From the NCBI GenBank assembly GCA_900540095.1, contig UQEO01000006.1:1-40006 (forward strand): a DNA stretch of 40,006 bases, read 5' to 3'. Below are positions 7,915-15,802 of this stretch, piece after piece (position 1 is the first letter of the stretch; every line of letters starts with the position of its first letter). The notes beneath the pieces are model-generated. The model was not told the DNA's origin and did no database searches. It worked only from the letters and a program-made list of their open reading frames with translations. The stretch is from an uncultured Collinsella sp. (GTDB taxonomy: Bacteria; Actinomycetota; Coriobacteriia; Coriobacteriales; Coriobacteriaceae). Both the position numbers and the translations under genes were made by a program.

Positions 7915-9228
7915 ATGGACGAACTTTTTCACGTCAGTGAGCGCAAGTCCACAATCGGGACCGAACTCCGTGCTGGACTGACAACATTCCTGGCGATGGC
8001 CTACATCATCGCCGTCAACCCCGCGGTGCTCTCGGGCGCTGGCATCGATGCGGGAGCGCTCGCCTGCGCCACCTGCCTGGGCGCCGGCATCATGACCATC
8101 TGCATGGGCATCTTCGCTAACCGCCCGCTCGCCTGCGCGTCGGGTCTGGGCATCAACGCCATGATCGCGGGCATAGCCACCACCATGTGCGGCGGTGACT
8201 GGCACGTGGCCATGAGCGTTATCTTCCTCGAGGGTATCGTCATCTTGCTGCTCGTCCTGTGCGGCCTGCGCGAGGCCATCATGGACGCCATCCCCGTGGT
8301 CCTGCGCCACGCCATCTCGGTTGGCTTGGGCCTGTTCATCGCCATGATTGGCCTGTGCGATGCCGGCATCATCACCGCTGGCGCCGGTACGCTCGTCGGC
8401 CTGGGCGACATCGCCTCCCCCACCTTTATCGTCGGCATCATCTCCATCGTCGTGACGGTTGCCCTTGCTTCCCGCAACGTGCCGGGCTCGCTGCTCATCG
8501 GCATCATCGTCGCCGTTATCGCCGGTATCCCGCTGGGCGTCACCCATGCGCCCGAGGGCCTCATCGCACCGCTCGACTTCTCGACCTTTGGCGCCCCGTT
8601 TGCCAGCACCGCCGATGGCAACATGGCCATCGTAAAGGTCCTGACCGACCCGATGCTGCTCGTCGTTGCCTTCTCGCTGCTCATGAGTGACTTCTTCGAC
8701 ACCATGGGTACTGCGATGGCCGTCGCCAAGCAGGGCGAGTTCCTAACCGAAGACGGCAATGTCGAGGACATCCGTCCCATCCTGGTCGTCGACTCCGTGG
8801 CTGCTGCTGCCGGTGGCTTTATGGGCGTCTCCTCCATCACCACCTTCGTCGAGTCCACCTCTGGCGCTGCCGACGGTGGCCGCACGGGCCTCACCTCCGT
8901 CACCACCGGCGTGCTGTTCATTCTCGCCGCGTTCTTCTCCCCCATCGTCACCATCGTTTCCAGCGCCGCCACCTGCGGTGCCCTGGTCTACGTCGGCTAC
9001 CTCATGATGAGCGAAGCCTCCGAGATCGACTGGTCCGACGTGTCGCAGGGTTTCCCGGCGTTCATGATTGTCGCCGGCGTGCCCTTCACCTACTCCATCT
9101 CTGCCGGCATTGGCCTGGGCTTTATCGCCTACGTGATCGTCGCGCTCTTTAAGGGCGAGGCCTCCAAGATCAAGCCGCTCATGTGGATCGCAGCCCTTGC
9201 CTTCCTCGTCTACTTCTTCGTGGCGTAA
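7915..9228 (+). CDS. NCS2-family purine permease (AzgA/PbuG-like)
   Basis: A 437-residue membrane transporter with the domain order and motifs of the adenine/guanine/hypoxanthine branch of NCS2: TTFLAMAYIIAVNPAVLS near the N-terminus, ASGLGINAMIA, LMSDFFDTMGTAMAVA around residue 265, and the serine/threonine loop GVSSITTFVESTSGAA. It probably imports purine bases with protons. ATG 7915 follows AAGGAAAGG by 6 nt. A -10-like TATAGT lies at 7853-7858. No purine riboswitch is visible upstream. A strong terminator follows. Confidence 0.93.
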   Translation: MDELFHVSERKSTIGTELRAGLTTFLAMAYIIAVNPAVLSGAGIDAGALACATCLGAGIMTICMGIFANRPLACASGLGINAMIAGIATTMCGGDWHVAMSVIFLEGIVILLLVLCGLREAIMDAIPVVLRHAISVGLGLFIAMIGLCDAGIITAGAGTLVGLGDIASPTFIVGIISIVVTVALASRNVPGSLLIGIIVAVIAGIPLGVTHAPEGLIAPLDFSTFGAPFASTADGNMAIVKVLTDPMLLVVAFSLLMSDFFDTMGTAMAVAKQGEFLTEDGNVEDIRPILVVDSVAAAAGGFMGVSSITTFVESTSGAADGGRTGLTSVTTGVLFILAAFFSPIVTIVSSAATCGALVYVGYLMMSEASEIDWSDVSQGFPAFMIVAGVPFTYSISAGIGLGFIAYVIVALFKGEASKIKPLMWIAALAFLVYFFVA

Positions 9229-9255
9229 CGGCATAGTCTGTTAAAGCAAAACAAC

Positions 9256-9296
9256 AAGGCGCGGAGTCGCATCGAGCGGCTCCGCGCCTTTCTTTT
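9256..9296 (+). terminator. Intrinsic terminator after the purine permease
   Basis: AAGGCGCGGAGTCG pairs with CGGCTCCGCGCCTT (one mismatch) and is followed by TCTTTT. Confidence 0.9.
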
Positions 9297-9317
9297 AGCG
9301 TCTGCCCCGTGCCAGCG

Positions 9318-9326
9318 TGCGACAAT
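9318..9326 (+). promoter_or_regulatory. Extended -10 promoter element of the hydrolase gene
   Basis: TGCGACAAT fits an extended -10 (TGn plus GACAAT). A closely matching TGCGATAAT occurs before the flavoprotein gene at 21398-21406, and the same TGCGACAAT precedes rlmA on the minus strand at 35155-35163. Its position overlaps an in-frame GTG at 9317, which argues that translation begins further downstream. Confidence 0.5.
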
Positions 9327-9364
9327 TGAGGCTGTCAATATCACAACACCGAGAGAAGCCTGCC

Positions 9365-10030
9365 TTGGAAGCGCATCAGAAGCAGATAACCGTTTATTCA
9401 GAGTGTGCGGAAGGTGCGCCCGTCATCTACCTCCCCGTGGTTATGGGCGACGGTAGTGAAGTCTACGAGCGCTGCCGAGAGCTCGACTGCCCGCCATTCG
9501 CCCTTGTCGCCATTGGAGGGCTCGATTGGAATCGCGAGCTGAGCCCCTGGGAATGCGACGGAACTATACGAGATGCCGAGCCCTTTGGCGGACAGGCGTC
9601 TGAGTTTCTCGATGAACTGCTGAATCAGATAATCCCAGAGGCCGAATCATCACTTCCCTGCCCGCCCACCTGGCGCGGCATTGCCGGCTACTCGTTGGCG
9701 GGTCTTTTTGCACTGTGGGCACTTTGGCAAACAGATGTCTTTGAGCGCGCGGCAAGTGCATCAGGGTCGCTGTGGTTCCCCGGCTTTATCGACTACGCGC
9801 GAGAGCGCACGATGACAGCCACGCCCGACGCCGCCTATCTGTCGCTCGGTAAAAAGGAAACCAAGACGCCCAACCGCATGATGCGGCACGTACTCGACGA
9901 TACGCGTGCGATGGAAGAGCTGTTTATCGAGCATGACATTCCAACAACGCTGGAGCTCAACCCCGGCAACCACTTTGCCCAAACTGACCTGCGCATGGCG
10001 CGCGGCATCCACTGGATACTGACGCATTAA
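9365..10030 (+). CDS. Alpha/beta hydrolase, esterase family
   Basis: A 221-residue serine hydrolase of the Fes/esterase D type (YbbA-like). The nucleophile motif GYSLAG places Ser110 in the elbow after a strand, with a following GLFALWAL helix; a C-terminal His in PGNHF is the likely third triad residue. Relatives cleave siderophore esters or small acyl esters; the substrate here is unknown. TTG 9365 is chosen because the upstream GTG 9317 overlaps the promoter's -10 and has no binding site, whereas GAGAGAAG precedes the TTG. The gene is alone and ends at a strong bidirectional terminator. Confidence 0.8.
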   Translation: MEAHQKQITVYSECAEGAPVIYLPVVMGDGSEVYERCRELDCPPFALVAIGGLDWNRELSPWECDGTIRDAEPFGGQASEFLDELLNQIIPEAESSLPCPPTWRGIAGYSLAGLFALWALWQTDVFERAASASGSLWFPGFIDYARERTMTATPDAAYLSLGKKETKTPNRMMRHVLDDTRAMEELFIEHDIPTTLELNPGNHFAQTDLRMARGIHWILTH

Positions 10031-10071
10031 AAATGGCGTCCACGCGTACATACGCATGGACGCCATTTTTT
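10029..10071. terminator. Bidirectional intrinsic terminator
   Basis: AAAATGGCGTCCA pairs with TGGACGCCATTTT across a 14-nt loop, with T runs when read from either strand. It ends the hydrolase gene on plus and the transcript from the MetE-like gene side on minus. Confidence 0.9.
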
Positions 10072-10091
10072 GATTTAGCTGAACACAACTA

Positions 10092-10145
10092 CTATTCGAC
10101 AGTCTCCTCGAGTTCAGATACGGCGGGCGTCGAGGATTGGGACAT
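10092..10145 (-). CDS. Possible 17-residue peptide
   Basis: A short frame, MSQSSTPAVSELEETVE, starts at ATG 10145 with GAAAGGA 6 nt upstream, and stops 20 bp before the bidirectional terminator. A minus-strand -10-like TACAAT lies about 75 bp upstream (around 10216-10221). It is too short for coding statistics, resembles nothing I recognise and may be chance or the stub of a lost gene. Confidence 0.25.
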   Translation of the reverse strand: MSQSSTPAVSELEETVE

Positions 10146-10274
10146 GGAAGTCCTTTCATGATGGAAGGGCGATCAGGCATATCAGATAACCTGCCCGAAC
10201 GATACGATCCGAACCATTGTACGTGATACGCCATGTCTCGCGCGCGCCGTCACCTGCAAGCGGTAGCGTTACTT

Positions 10275-11402
10275 TCAAACGCGCTCGGCAATGCGCTTGA
10301 CCAGCGCGATCTTTGCCCACTGTTCGTCCTCGGTCAGTTTGTTGCCAATCTCGCAGCTGGCAAAGCCGCACTGGGGCGACAGGTACAGGTTCTCGAGCGG
10401 CACATACTTTGCGGCCTCTTGGATACGTTCGACGATAACGTCCTCGTCCTCAAGCTCAGCCGCCTTGGTGGTCACCAGGCCCAGCACGACCTTCTTGCCG
10501 GGGGCAACGTACTTGAGCGGCTCAAAACCACCGGCGCGGGGCGTGTCGAACTCCAGATAGAACGCATCGACGTTCTCATGTGCGAACAGGTACGGCGCGA
10601 TGGGGTCGTAGCCGCCCTCAAAAGCATAGGTGGAGTGATAGTTGCCGCGGCACACGTGCGTGTTGATAACCAGATCGTCGGGCTTGCCCGCGATGGCAGC
10701 ATTGTTGAGCGCCACGCCCAGCTCGCTCACCTTTTGCAGATCAACCGGGCTCATGCCGGTTTTGGCGACAAAGTCGGTATCGCAATAGATGCCCCAGGTG
10801 CAGTCATCAAACTGGATGTTGCGGCAGCCTGCAGCGTACAGGTCGGCGATCACCGTGCGATAAGCGGCTGCGATGGCGTCGGCAAGTTCCTCATCGGTCT
10901 TATAGACAGCGCGCAGGCTCTCCTGCTGGCCGTCGCAGCGGTCGAGCGTGACTTCGGAGAACGTCTGGATCGGCGCCGGAATGGTTTGCCGCGCGACCTG
11001 GCCCTCCCCCTCGAGCGCCTTGACAAATTTAAAGTGCTCGACGAACGGATGGTTCTCGCCGCTAATGGGGCCGGTTACCACGGCGGTGTCGGCTGTGGTC
11101 TCCTCGTCGTGGAACATATAGCCCGTACGCGAGGTACGGCGTTCAATGCCGTTGAGCCCCCACATAAAGTCGAGGTGCCAGTAACTGCGGCGAAACTCGC
11201 CATCGGTAATCACCTGCAGGCCAGCGGACTTTTGCTTGTCCACCAGGTCGCGAATGGCCTCATCCTCGACGGCCTTAAGGCCGGCGGCGTCGAGTGTGCC
11301 CGCAGCATAGGCGGCACGGGCGTCCTTTACGGCCTGTGGACGAAGAAAGCTGCCGACGATATCGGCGCGAAACGGCGCGTTCAGCGTGGTTAAAGCACTC
11401 AT
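10275..11402 (-). CDS. MetE-like methyltransferase (vitamin-B12-independent methionine synthase family)
   Basis: A 375-residue protein matching the C-terminal catalytic half of MetE, as in B. subtilis YxjG/YxjH. It has the TIM-barrel start RADIVGSFLRP, the ITDGEFRR segment and the zinc-site residues His and Cys in NTHVCRGN with a further Cys in PQCGFAS. The N-terminal folate-binding half of full MetE is absent, so the methyl donor is uncertain. ATG 11402 follows AAGGGAG by 7 nt. It lies downstream of a LysR gene on the same strand, with palindromes between them, and is probably that regulator's target. Confidence 0.88.
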   Translation of the reverse strand: MSALTTLNAPFRADIVGSFLRPQAVKDARAAYAAGTLDAAGLKAVEDEAIRDLVDKQKSAGLQVITDGEFRRSYWHLDFMWGLNGIERRTSRTGYMFHDEETTADTAVVTGPISGENHPFVEHFKFVKALEGEGQVARQTIPAPIQTFSEVTLDRCDGQQESLRAVYKTDEELADAIAAAYRTVIADLYAAGCRNIQFDDCTWGIYCDTDFVAKTGMSPVDLQKVSELGVALNNAAIAGKPDDLVINTHVCRGNYHSTYAFEGGYDPIAPYLFAHENVDAFYLEFDTPRAGGFEPLKYVAPGKKVVLGLVTTKAAELEDEDVIVERIQEAAKYVPLENLYLSPQCGFASCEIGNKLTEDEQWAKIALVKRIAERV

Positions 11403-11442
11403 AGATATCTCCCTTTGCATTGGTTGCTTTACTGGGACAAAG

Positions 11443-11456
11443 TATGAGCGCTCATA
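11443..11456. promoter_or_regulatory. Palindromic operator candidate upstream of the MetE-like gene
   Basis: TATGAGCGCTCATA is a perfect 14-bp palindrome 40 bp before the MetE-like start. A LysR regulator is encoded just upstream, so it is a likely binding site (inference). Confidence 0.5.
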
Positions 11457-11489
11457 TAGCCATCGTAAAATATACGTTTATAACAGTTT

Positions 11490-11510
11490 GATATAGATGC
11501 TTCCTATATC
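11490..11510. promoter_or_regulatory. Second operator candidate upstream of the MetE-like gene
   Basis: GATATAG-ATGCTTC-CTATATC, 7-bp arms with a 7-nt centre, lies 34 bp upstream of the first palindrome. Paired sites are common for LysR regulators. Confidence 0.45.
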
Positions 11511-11557
11511 AGTTGGGACTGCCATGAAGAGATTTGACCTGTACAGGACGCAGCAGT

Positions 11558-12454
11558 CTAGATATGCTGACGGATCGCGTCGATATAGGCTTGACCGTAG
11601 CGCGTGAGCGTCGTGTTCTTGCGCGTGATGATGCCGATCTCCATGTACTCGTCCACATCGAGCGGAATGGAGATAATACCTGGACCGTTGAGCTCGTGGC
11701 TGATCACGCCTGAACACACCGTGTAGCCGTTGAGGCCCATGGCCAAATTGAACAACGTCGCACGGTCGCGCACGCGGATATTTTTGCGACGCTCGAACGT
11801 CGAAGTCAGCTCCTCGGAATAGTAGAACGAGTTATAACTGCCCTGCTCATAGGACAAGAACGGGTAGTCTTCCAAGTCCTCGAGCGTCACGCTGGCGCAG
11901 TCCGCCAGTGGATGGTCGGCGCATACAAAGACATGCGGCGCGGCGCAGAAGAGTCCCTCGAATACGAGCTCGTTGGCGGCGAGCATGCGCTCGATAACCT
12001 CGCGGTTATGCTCGGATAAGTACAGGATGCCCAGTTCGCTTTTCATATGCGCGACATCCTCGATAATCTCGTGAGTCTGCTCCTCGCGCAGGGTGAAGTC
12101 GTAACGCGCGGCATCGAACTCGCGGATCACGTCGACAAACGCGTTGACGGCAAAGGAATAATGCTGGCAGCTCACACTAAAGTGCGGCACCTGCTCGGAT
12201 GCGCCCTTGTACTTGCCCTCGAGCAGGTCGGCCTGGTCGAGTACCTGGCGCGCATAGCCCAAGAAGGTCTCGCCCTCCTCGGACACAATGACACCCTTGT
12301 TGGTGCGCTCAAAGATATGCACACCCATCTCGTTTTCGAGATCGCGGATCGATGCGGTAATCGAAGGCTGCGACACAAAGAGCCGGCGCGAGGCCTCGGT
12401 AATGCTGCCGCATTCGGCAACTTTGACGACATATCTGAGCTGTTGGAGCTTCAT
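11558..12454 (-). CDS. LysR-family transcriptional regulator
   Basis: A 298-residue LysR protein with the N-terminal HTH (CGSITEASRRLFVSQPSITA) beginning at residue 15 and a standard effector domain. The N-terminal region KLQQLRYVVKVAECGSITEA resembles the CysB/MetR-like LysR branch, consistent with a role in sulfur or methionine metabolism. ATG 12454 follows GGGAGAAAG. The upstream HAD gene ends 10 nt before this start, so the two are cotranscribed; the MetE-like gene follows on the same strand after a 155-bp control region. Confidence 0.9.
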   Translation of the reverse strand: MKLQQLRYVVKVAECGSITEASRRLFVSQPSITASIRDLENEMGVHIFERTNKGVIVSEEGETFLGYARQVLDQADLLEGKYKGASEQVPHFSVSCQHYSFAVNAFVDVIREFDAARYDFTLREEQTHEIIEDVAHMKSELGILYLSEHNREVIERMLAANELVFEGLFCAAPHVFVCADHPLADCASVTLEDLEDYPFLSYEQGSYNSFYYSEELTSTFERRKNIRVRDRATLFNLAMGLNGYTVCSGVISHELNGPGIISIPLDVDEYMEIGIITRKNTTLTRYGQAYIDAIRQHI

Positions 12455-12464
12455 AGCTTTCTCC

Positions 12465-13373
12465 CTAGACGTTCGTGACGTCGAAACCCGTCGTATCCAT
12501 CTGACGCATAAACGGCGGCATTTCCCCCGTCGCAGCGCAGGCGGCAATCTGATGCAGAGCCCCGGCGACCGCATCGTCTGCCGCAGCGCCGATATGCCAG
12601 CGCGCGGCAGCCGTGACGGCCTCGTTGGCATTGGCGACTGCAACGGAGTTGGGAACGGCATCGATCATGGGCAGATCGTTATCGGAATCGCCAAATACGG
12701 CCACCTCATCGGGCGTCAGGTCCAAAGCGCGCGCCAACTCCAGCGCAGCGCAACCCTTGTCCCAACCTGCTGGAAGGATGTCAAACAGGCGCACTCGGTT
12801 GTTGGGAAACACAAGCGAGAGTTCCGGCACCTCAACGGCAACGCGCTCGCGTAGCTCCGCGAGCTCCTCACGCGAACGGGCACTCCAGATATTCGCCTTG
12901 AACACCGGCACTTCATCAACGACGGGACGGCACGGGGCCTCTTCGCCTTTGAGCCATGCGTTGCCGCCCGACTCCATGGCGCGACGAACGCGCTCGGGAT
13001 CACTCGTCACGCAATAGGCATCGTTGCCCCAAAAGTCATCGCCCAGGCTATAGACTTTTAAAAATGTATCGTCGGTCTCTTGCTCCAGATAGTCGGCCAA
13101 ACGCATCAGAGCATCGTTGTCGATTGCGTGCGAGGCGACTACTTCGCCGCCGACAAACATCACCTGGCCGTTACAGAACGCGCCAGTCGAAAAACACTCG
13201 GAACGATTTTTGAACATCCAGCCCATCGCGGACGGCTGACGACCCGAAACCGGACCAAAGTGCAGACCCGCCGCTTGCATGGCATGAATACCCTCGATGG
13301 CGTAGTCGCTGGCGCCGTCATGCCCGGCTGGAATCAGCGTATCGTCCATATCGGTCAGCACAAGTTTGATCAT
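12465..13373 (-). CDS. Cof-type HAD-family phosphatase
   Basis: A 302-residue haloacid-dehalogenase-superfamily hydrolase. Motif I is DMDDT near residue 8 with the nucleophilic Asp, motif II SGR, motif III the Lys in AGWDKG and motif IV GDSDND. A type IIB cap lies between motifs II and III, as in Cof/YidA sugar-phosphate phosphatases. The substrate is unknown. ATG 13373 has a GGGGA site. It is the first gene of a two-gene unit with the LysR regulator; a minus-strand -10-like TACAAT is near 13404, next to a hairpin repeat. Confidence 0.9.
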   Translation of the reverse strand: MIKLVLTDMDDTLIPAGHDGASDYAIEGIHAMQAAGLHFGPVSGRQPSAMGWMFKNRSECFSTGAFCNGQVMFVGGEVVASHAIDNDALMRLADYLEQETDDTFLKVYSLGDDFWGNDAYCVTSDPERVRRAMESGGNAWLKGEEAPCRPVVDEVPVFKANIWSARSREELAELRERVAVEVPELSLVFPNNRVRLFDILPAGWDKGCAALELARALDLTPDEVAVFGDSDNDLPMIDAVPNSVAVANANEAVTAAARWHIGAAADDAVAGALHQIAACAATGEMPPFMRQMDTTGFDVTNV

Positions 13374-13410
13374 GAGGTCCCCATTCGTATCGGTCCTACC
13401 TATTGTAACG

Positions 13411-13445
13411 ACCTGCCAAAATAAACCTGTCCCTTTTTGGCAGGT
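13411..13445. repeat. GGGAC-family hairpin repeat, copy A
   Basis: ACCTGCCAAAA pairs with TTTTTGGCAGGT around a loop that contains ACCTGTCCC. It is identical at 34 of 35 positions to copy B at 34273-34307. It sits in the divergent promoter region of the HAD and thiM genes. Confidence 0.7.
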
Positions 13446-13455
13446 GCGTTAGTAT
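13427..13455 (+). promoter_or_regulatory. Putative promoter of the thi operon
   Basis: CTGTCC (13427-13432) and TAGTAT (13450-13455) at 17-bp spacing precede the TPP riboswitch. The -35 lies inside hairpin repeat A, so the repeat may contribute promoter sequence. Confidence 0.4.
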
Positions 13456-13471
13456 AGGGAACAACAGATTC

Positions 13472-13565
13472 GATGCGGGAGTGCCGGCGGTGCAAACCAC
13501 AAGGCTGAGAGGGCATAGGGCCCAATCCTTTGAACCTGTCAGTTAATGCTGGCGTAGGGAGCATG
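13472..13565 (+). promoter_or_regulatory. TPP riboswitch (THI element)
   Basis: The conserved core is clear: GGCTGAGAGGG, then CCTTTGAACCTGTCAGTTAATG and CTGGCGTAGGGA in order, closed by an ATGC/GCAT P1 stem. It senses thiamine pyrophosphate. The terminator at 13576-13607 directly after it indicates control by transcription termination. Confidence 0.97.
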
Positions 13566-13575
13566 CCGCCTTTAC

Positions 13576-13607
13576 AGGGGCGCTGTCTATGCACAGCGCC
13601 CCTTTTC
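13576..13607 (+). terminator. Expression-platform terminator of the TPP riboswitch
   Basis: AGGGGCGCTGT pairs perfectly with ACAGCGCCCCT around a 6-nt loop, followed by TTTTCT, just upstream of the thiM binding site. Confidence 0.92.
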
Positions 13608-13628
13608 TATGCCAAGGAGGCATGTGCA

Positions 13629-14468
13629 GTGATTGATTCGGAACAGTTTAAGCAGCATATGGTCAAGGCCGTGGAGGAGATTCGCGCCACCAATCCGATG
13701 GCCGGCTCCATCACCAACACGGTGACGATCGACTTTGTCGCCAACGCGCAGCTCGCCGTGGGCGGTTCGGCCGCCATGGTCTATCTTCCCGACGAGGGCG
13801 AGGCACTCGTTGCCGGCGGCGGCGCCATCTATCTCAACATGGGCACGCTCTTCCCCATCTACGAGCAGACGATTCCCCGCGCGGCCAAGGCGGCACACGA
13901 CGCCGGCAAGCCCTGGGTGCTCGATCCGGTGGGCCTGGGTATCGGTAGCCTGCGCACCCAGCTGGTAAACGAGCTCAAGCAGTACAAGCCCGCCATCGTA
14001 CGCGGCAACGCCTCCGAGATCATCGCACTCGCCGGCCTGTGGGGTCTTGAGGGCGAGGCGGCTGATATGAGCCGCGTGCGCGGTGTCGATACCACCGACA
14101 CGGTCGACGCCGCCCGCGCCGCCGCCGTGGCGCTCGCCCGCTACACCGGAGGCGCCGTGGTCGTCTCGGGCGAAGTCGACCTGATCACCGACGGCACGAC
14201 CGTGGCCAAGTCCCACGGCGGCAGCCCGCTCATGTCCAAGATCACCGGCTGCGGCTGCTCGCAGGGCGGCGTGCTGGCCGTGTACGCCTGTGCCACCGAC
14301 CCGTTTACGGCAGCCGTCTGCGGCACCGCCGTCTACAACGTGGCCGGCACGCGTGCCGCCGCCGTCGCCGATGCCCCGGCAAGCTTTAAGGTCGCCTTTA
14401 TCGACGAGCTCTACCGCGCGACCGCCCAGGACATTGCCGATAACCGACTCGAGCTCGAGGAGGCATAG
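13629..14468 (+). CDS. thiM: Hydroxyethylthiazole kinase
   Basis: A 279-residue ThiM of normal length. It phosphorylates 4-methyl-5-hydroxyethylthiazole for thiamine salvage. Family motifs include SITNTVTIDFVAN, MNMGTL-like YLNMGTL, WVLDPVGLG, IVRGNASEI and KITGCGCSQGG near the ATP and catalytic site. GTG 13629 is chosen because AAGGAGG ends 8 nt upstream and the protein then begins at the usual family N-terminus. It is first in a three-gene operon under TPP control with a thiamine-binding protein and thiE. thiD, often adjacent, is not in this window. Confidence 0.96.
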   Translation: MIDSEQFKQHMVKAVEEIRATNPMAGSITNTVTIDFVANAQLAVGGSAAMVYLPDEGEALVAGGGAIYLNMGTLFPIYEQTIPRAAKAAHDAGKPWVLDPVGLGIGSLRTQLVNELKQYKPAIVRGNASEIIALAGLWGLEGEAADMSRVRGVDTTDTVDAARAAAVALARYTGGAVVVSGEVDLITDGTTVAKSHGGSPLMSKITGCGCSQGGVLAVYACATDPFTAAVCGTAVYNVAGTRAAAVADAPASFKVAFIDELYRATAQDIADNRLELEEA

Positions 14469-14471
14469 GCC

Positions 14472-14813
14472 ATGTCCGAGCCCGCAACCACTGCTGGCAT
14501 GAACACGCTCGTCGCCGTGGCCATCGCCCCGTGCGGCACCGGCGACGAGCTGTCCGCCGAGGTCGCCGAGGTCGTGCGTGTCATTCGCGAGAGCGGCCTT
14601 CCCAACCGCACCACCTCTATGTTCACCGAGATCGAGGGCGACTGGAACGAGGTCATGCAGGTCGTACGCGACGCAACCTTTGTGTTGGCGAGCAAGGGCA
14701 TCCGCACCGAAGTCGTGCTCAAAGCCGATATTCGACCCGGATTTACCGACACCATGACCGGCAAACTCGAGCGCATGGAAGCACAGATCAAGAAACAGGA
14801 GGAAGCGCGATGA
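14472..14813 (+). CDS. MTH1187/YqgV-family thiamine-binding protein
   Basis: A 113-residue protein of the DUF77 family with a ferredoxin-like fold (VAVAIAPCGTGDELSAEV start, then SMFTEIEGDWNEVMQ and KADIRPG). Family members bind thiamine or its precursors, and the gene is often found in TPP-regulated operons, as here. It follows thiM by 3 nt and its stop overlaps the thiE start (ATGA), so translation is coupled. It probably sequesters or delivers a thiamine precursor. Confidence 0.9.
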   Translation: MSEPATTAGMNTLVAVAIAPCGTGDELSAEVAEVVRVIRESGLPNRTTSMFTEIEGDWNEVMQVVRDATFVLASKGIRTEVVLKADIRPGFTDTMTGKLERMEAQIKKQEEAR

Positions 14814-15505
14814 GCATCCGCGACAACCTTGATATCTCGGCCTATCTGGTGCTCGGCCCCGAAAACACGCTCGGGCGCCCCGTGGGCGATGTGGTGGCCC
14901 AGGCACTCGACGCCGGCTTTACCTGCATCCAAGTGCGCTCCAAGGTGGCAAGCGCCCGCGAGATCATTGCGCTGACCGGCGACACCGCGCAGGCAATCGC
15001 ACAGGCTGGCAAGACCGGTCAGGTCGCTTTGCTGATTGACGACCGCCTGGACTGCGTACTCGCCGCGCGCGAGCAGGGCATTGCTGTCGACGGCGTGCAC
15101 GTGGGTCAGAGCGACATTCCCGTCGAGGTCTGTCGCAAGCTGCTGGGGCCCAACGCCATCGTGGGCCTTTCGGCCCGTTGCGAGGAGATGCTCGAGTACG
15201 TCAAGACCGCCGACATGAGCCTAGTCGACTACCTGGGCATCGGCCCACTCCACGAGACCGAGACCAAGCGCGACTGCGGACGCGCGGCCGACGGCTCCAT
15301 CATCACCAAGAGCTTTGAGGACCTGGACGCACTCCACGCGGCAAGCCCCGTGCCCATCGTGGTGGGCGGCGGCGTCAAGACGGCCGACTTGCCGCAGCTT
15401 AAGGCAACCGGTGTCGATGGCTTCTTTGTGGTGAGCGCCGTCTGCAGTGCCGACGATCCCTACGCCGCCGCCAAGGAGCTCGTCGACACCTGGCAGCAGG
15501 CATAG
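14810..15505 (+). CDS. thiE: Thiamine-phosphate synthase
   Basis: A 231-residue ThiE, joining thiazole phosphate with HMP pyrophosphate to make thiamine phosphate. Motifs include FTCIQVRSK, LLIDDRLD, GVHVGQSD, the glycine loop IGPLHETETK and VVGGGV. The start ATG 14810 overlaps the preceding stop and follows AGGAGG. It ends the TPP-controlled operon. No simple terminator follows; the hairpin array at 15550-15780 may serve instead. Confidence 0.95.
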   Translation: MSIRDNLDISAYLVLGPENTLGRPVGDVVAQALDAGFTCIQVRSKVASAREIIALTGDTAQAIAQAGKTGQVALLIDDRLDCVLAAREQGIAVDGVHVGQSDIPVEVCRKLLGPNAIVGLSARCEEMLEYVKTADMSLVDYLGIGPLHETETKRDCGRAADGSIITKSFEDLDALHAASPVPIVVGGGVKTADLPQLKATGVDGFFVVSAVCSADDPYAAAKELVDTWQQA

Positions 15506-15549
15506 GCTCAGGCCGAGCAACTGATTCGCGGCCTCATATCTTCAGCAAT

Positions 15550-15780
15550 GGAAAGCGCATCCCGGTTTGGACCTCCATTCCGGGATGCGCTTTCCGCATG
15601 CGGCTCCGTTGGGAAACCCTATCCCATTCCAGGCGCAAATTCTGGGACGCCGTTTCCAAAACCCGCCGTCGGGGAAACTGCATCCCGTTTTGGATGCCGA
15701 TTCCGGGGCGCGCTTTCCGCTACGGGCCTCTCGCGGAAACCTCATCCCATTTTTAGCGCCGATTCCGGGATGCGCTTTCC
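15550..15780. repeat. Four tandem 62-bp hairpin repeats
   Basis: Units start at 15550, 15612, 15673 and 15735 (GGAAA at each). Each is a hairpin of about 46 bp, left arm GGAAAnnnnATCCC and right arm GGGAnGCGyTTTCC, then a 15-16-bp GC-rich spacer. Unit 1 has perfect 16-bp arms (15550-15565 with 15580-15595); the others are degenerate. The 61-62-bp period is not a multiple of three, so this is not coding. It fills the gap between convergent thiE and the patatin gene. Confidence 0.8.
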
Positions 15781-15802
15781 GCCGAGGCCACGGCAGCTTG
15801 CT

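Noticed and set aside
15550..15780. CRISPR array
   Set aside because: The regular 62-bp period comes from degenerate hairpins with short 15-16-bp spacers; repeats are too variable and there are no cas genes.
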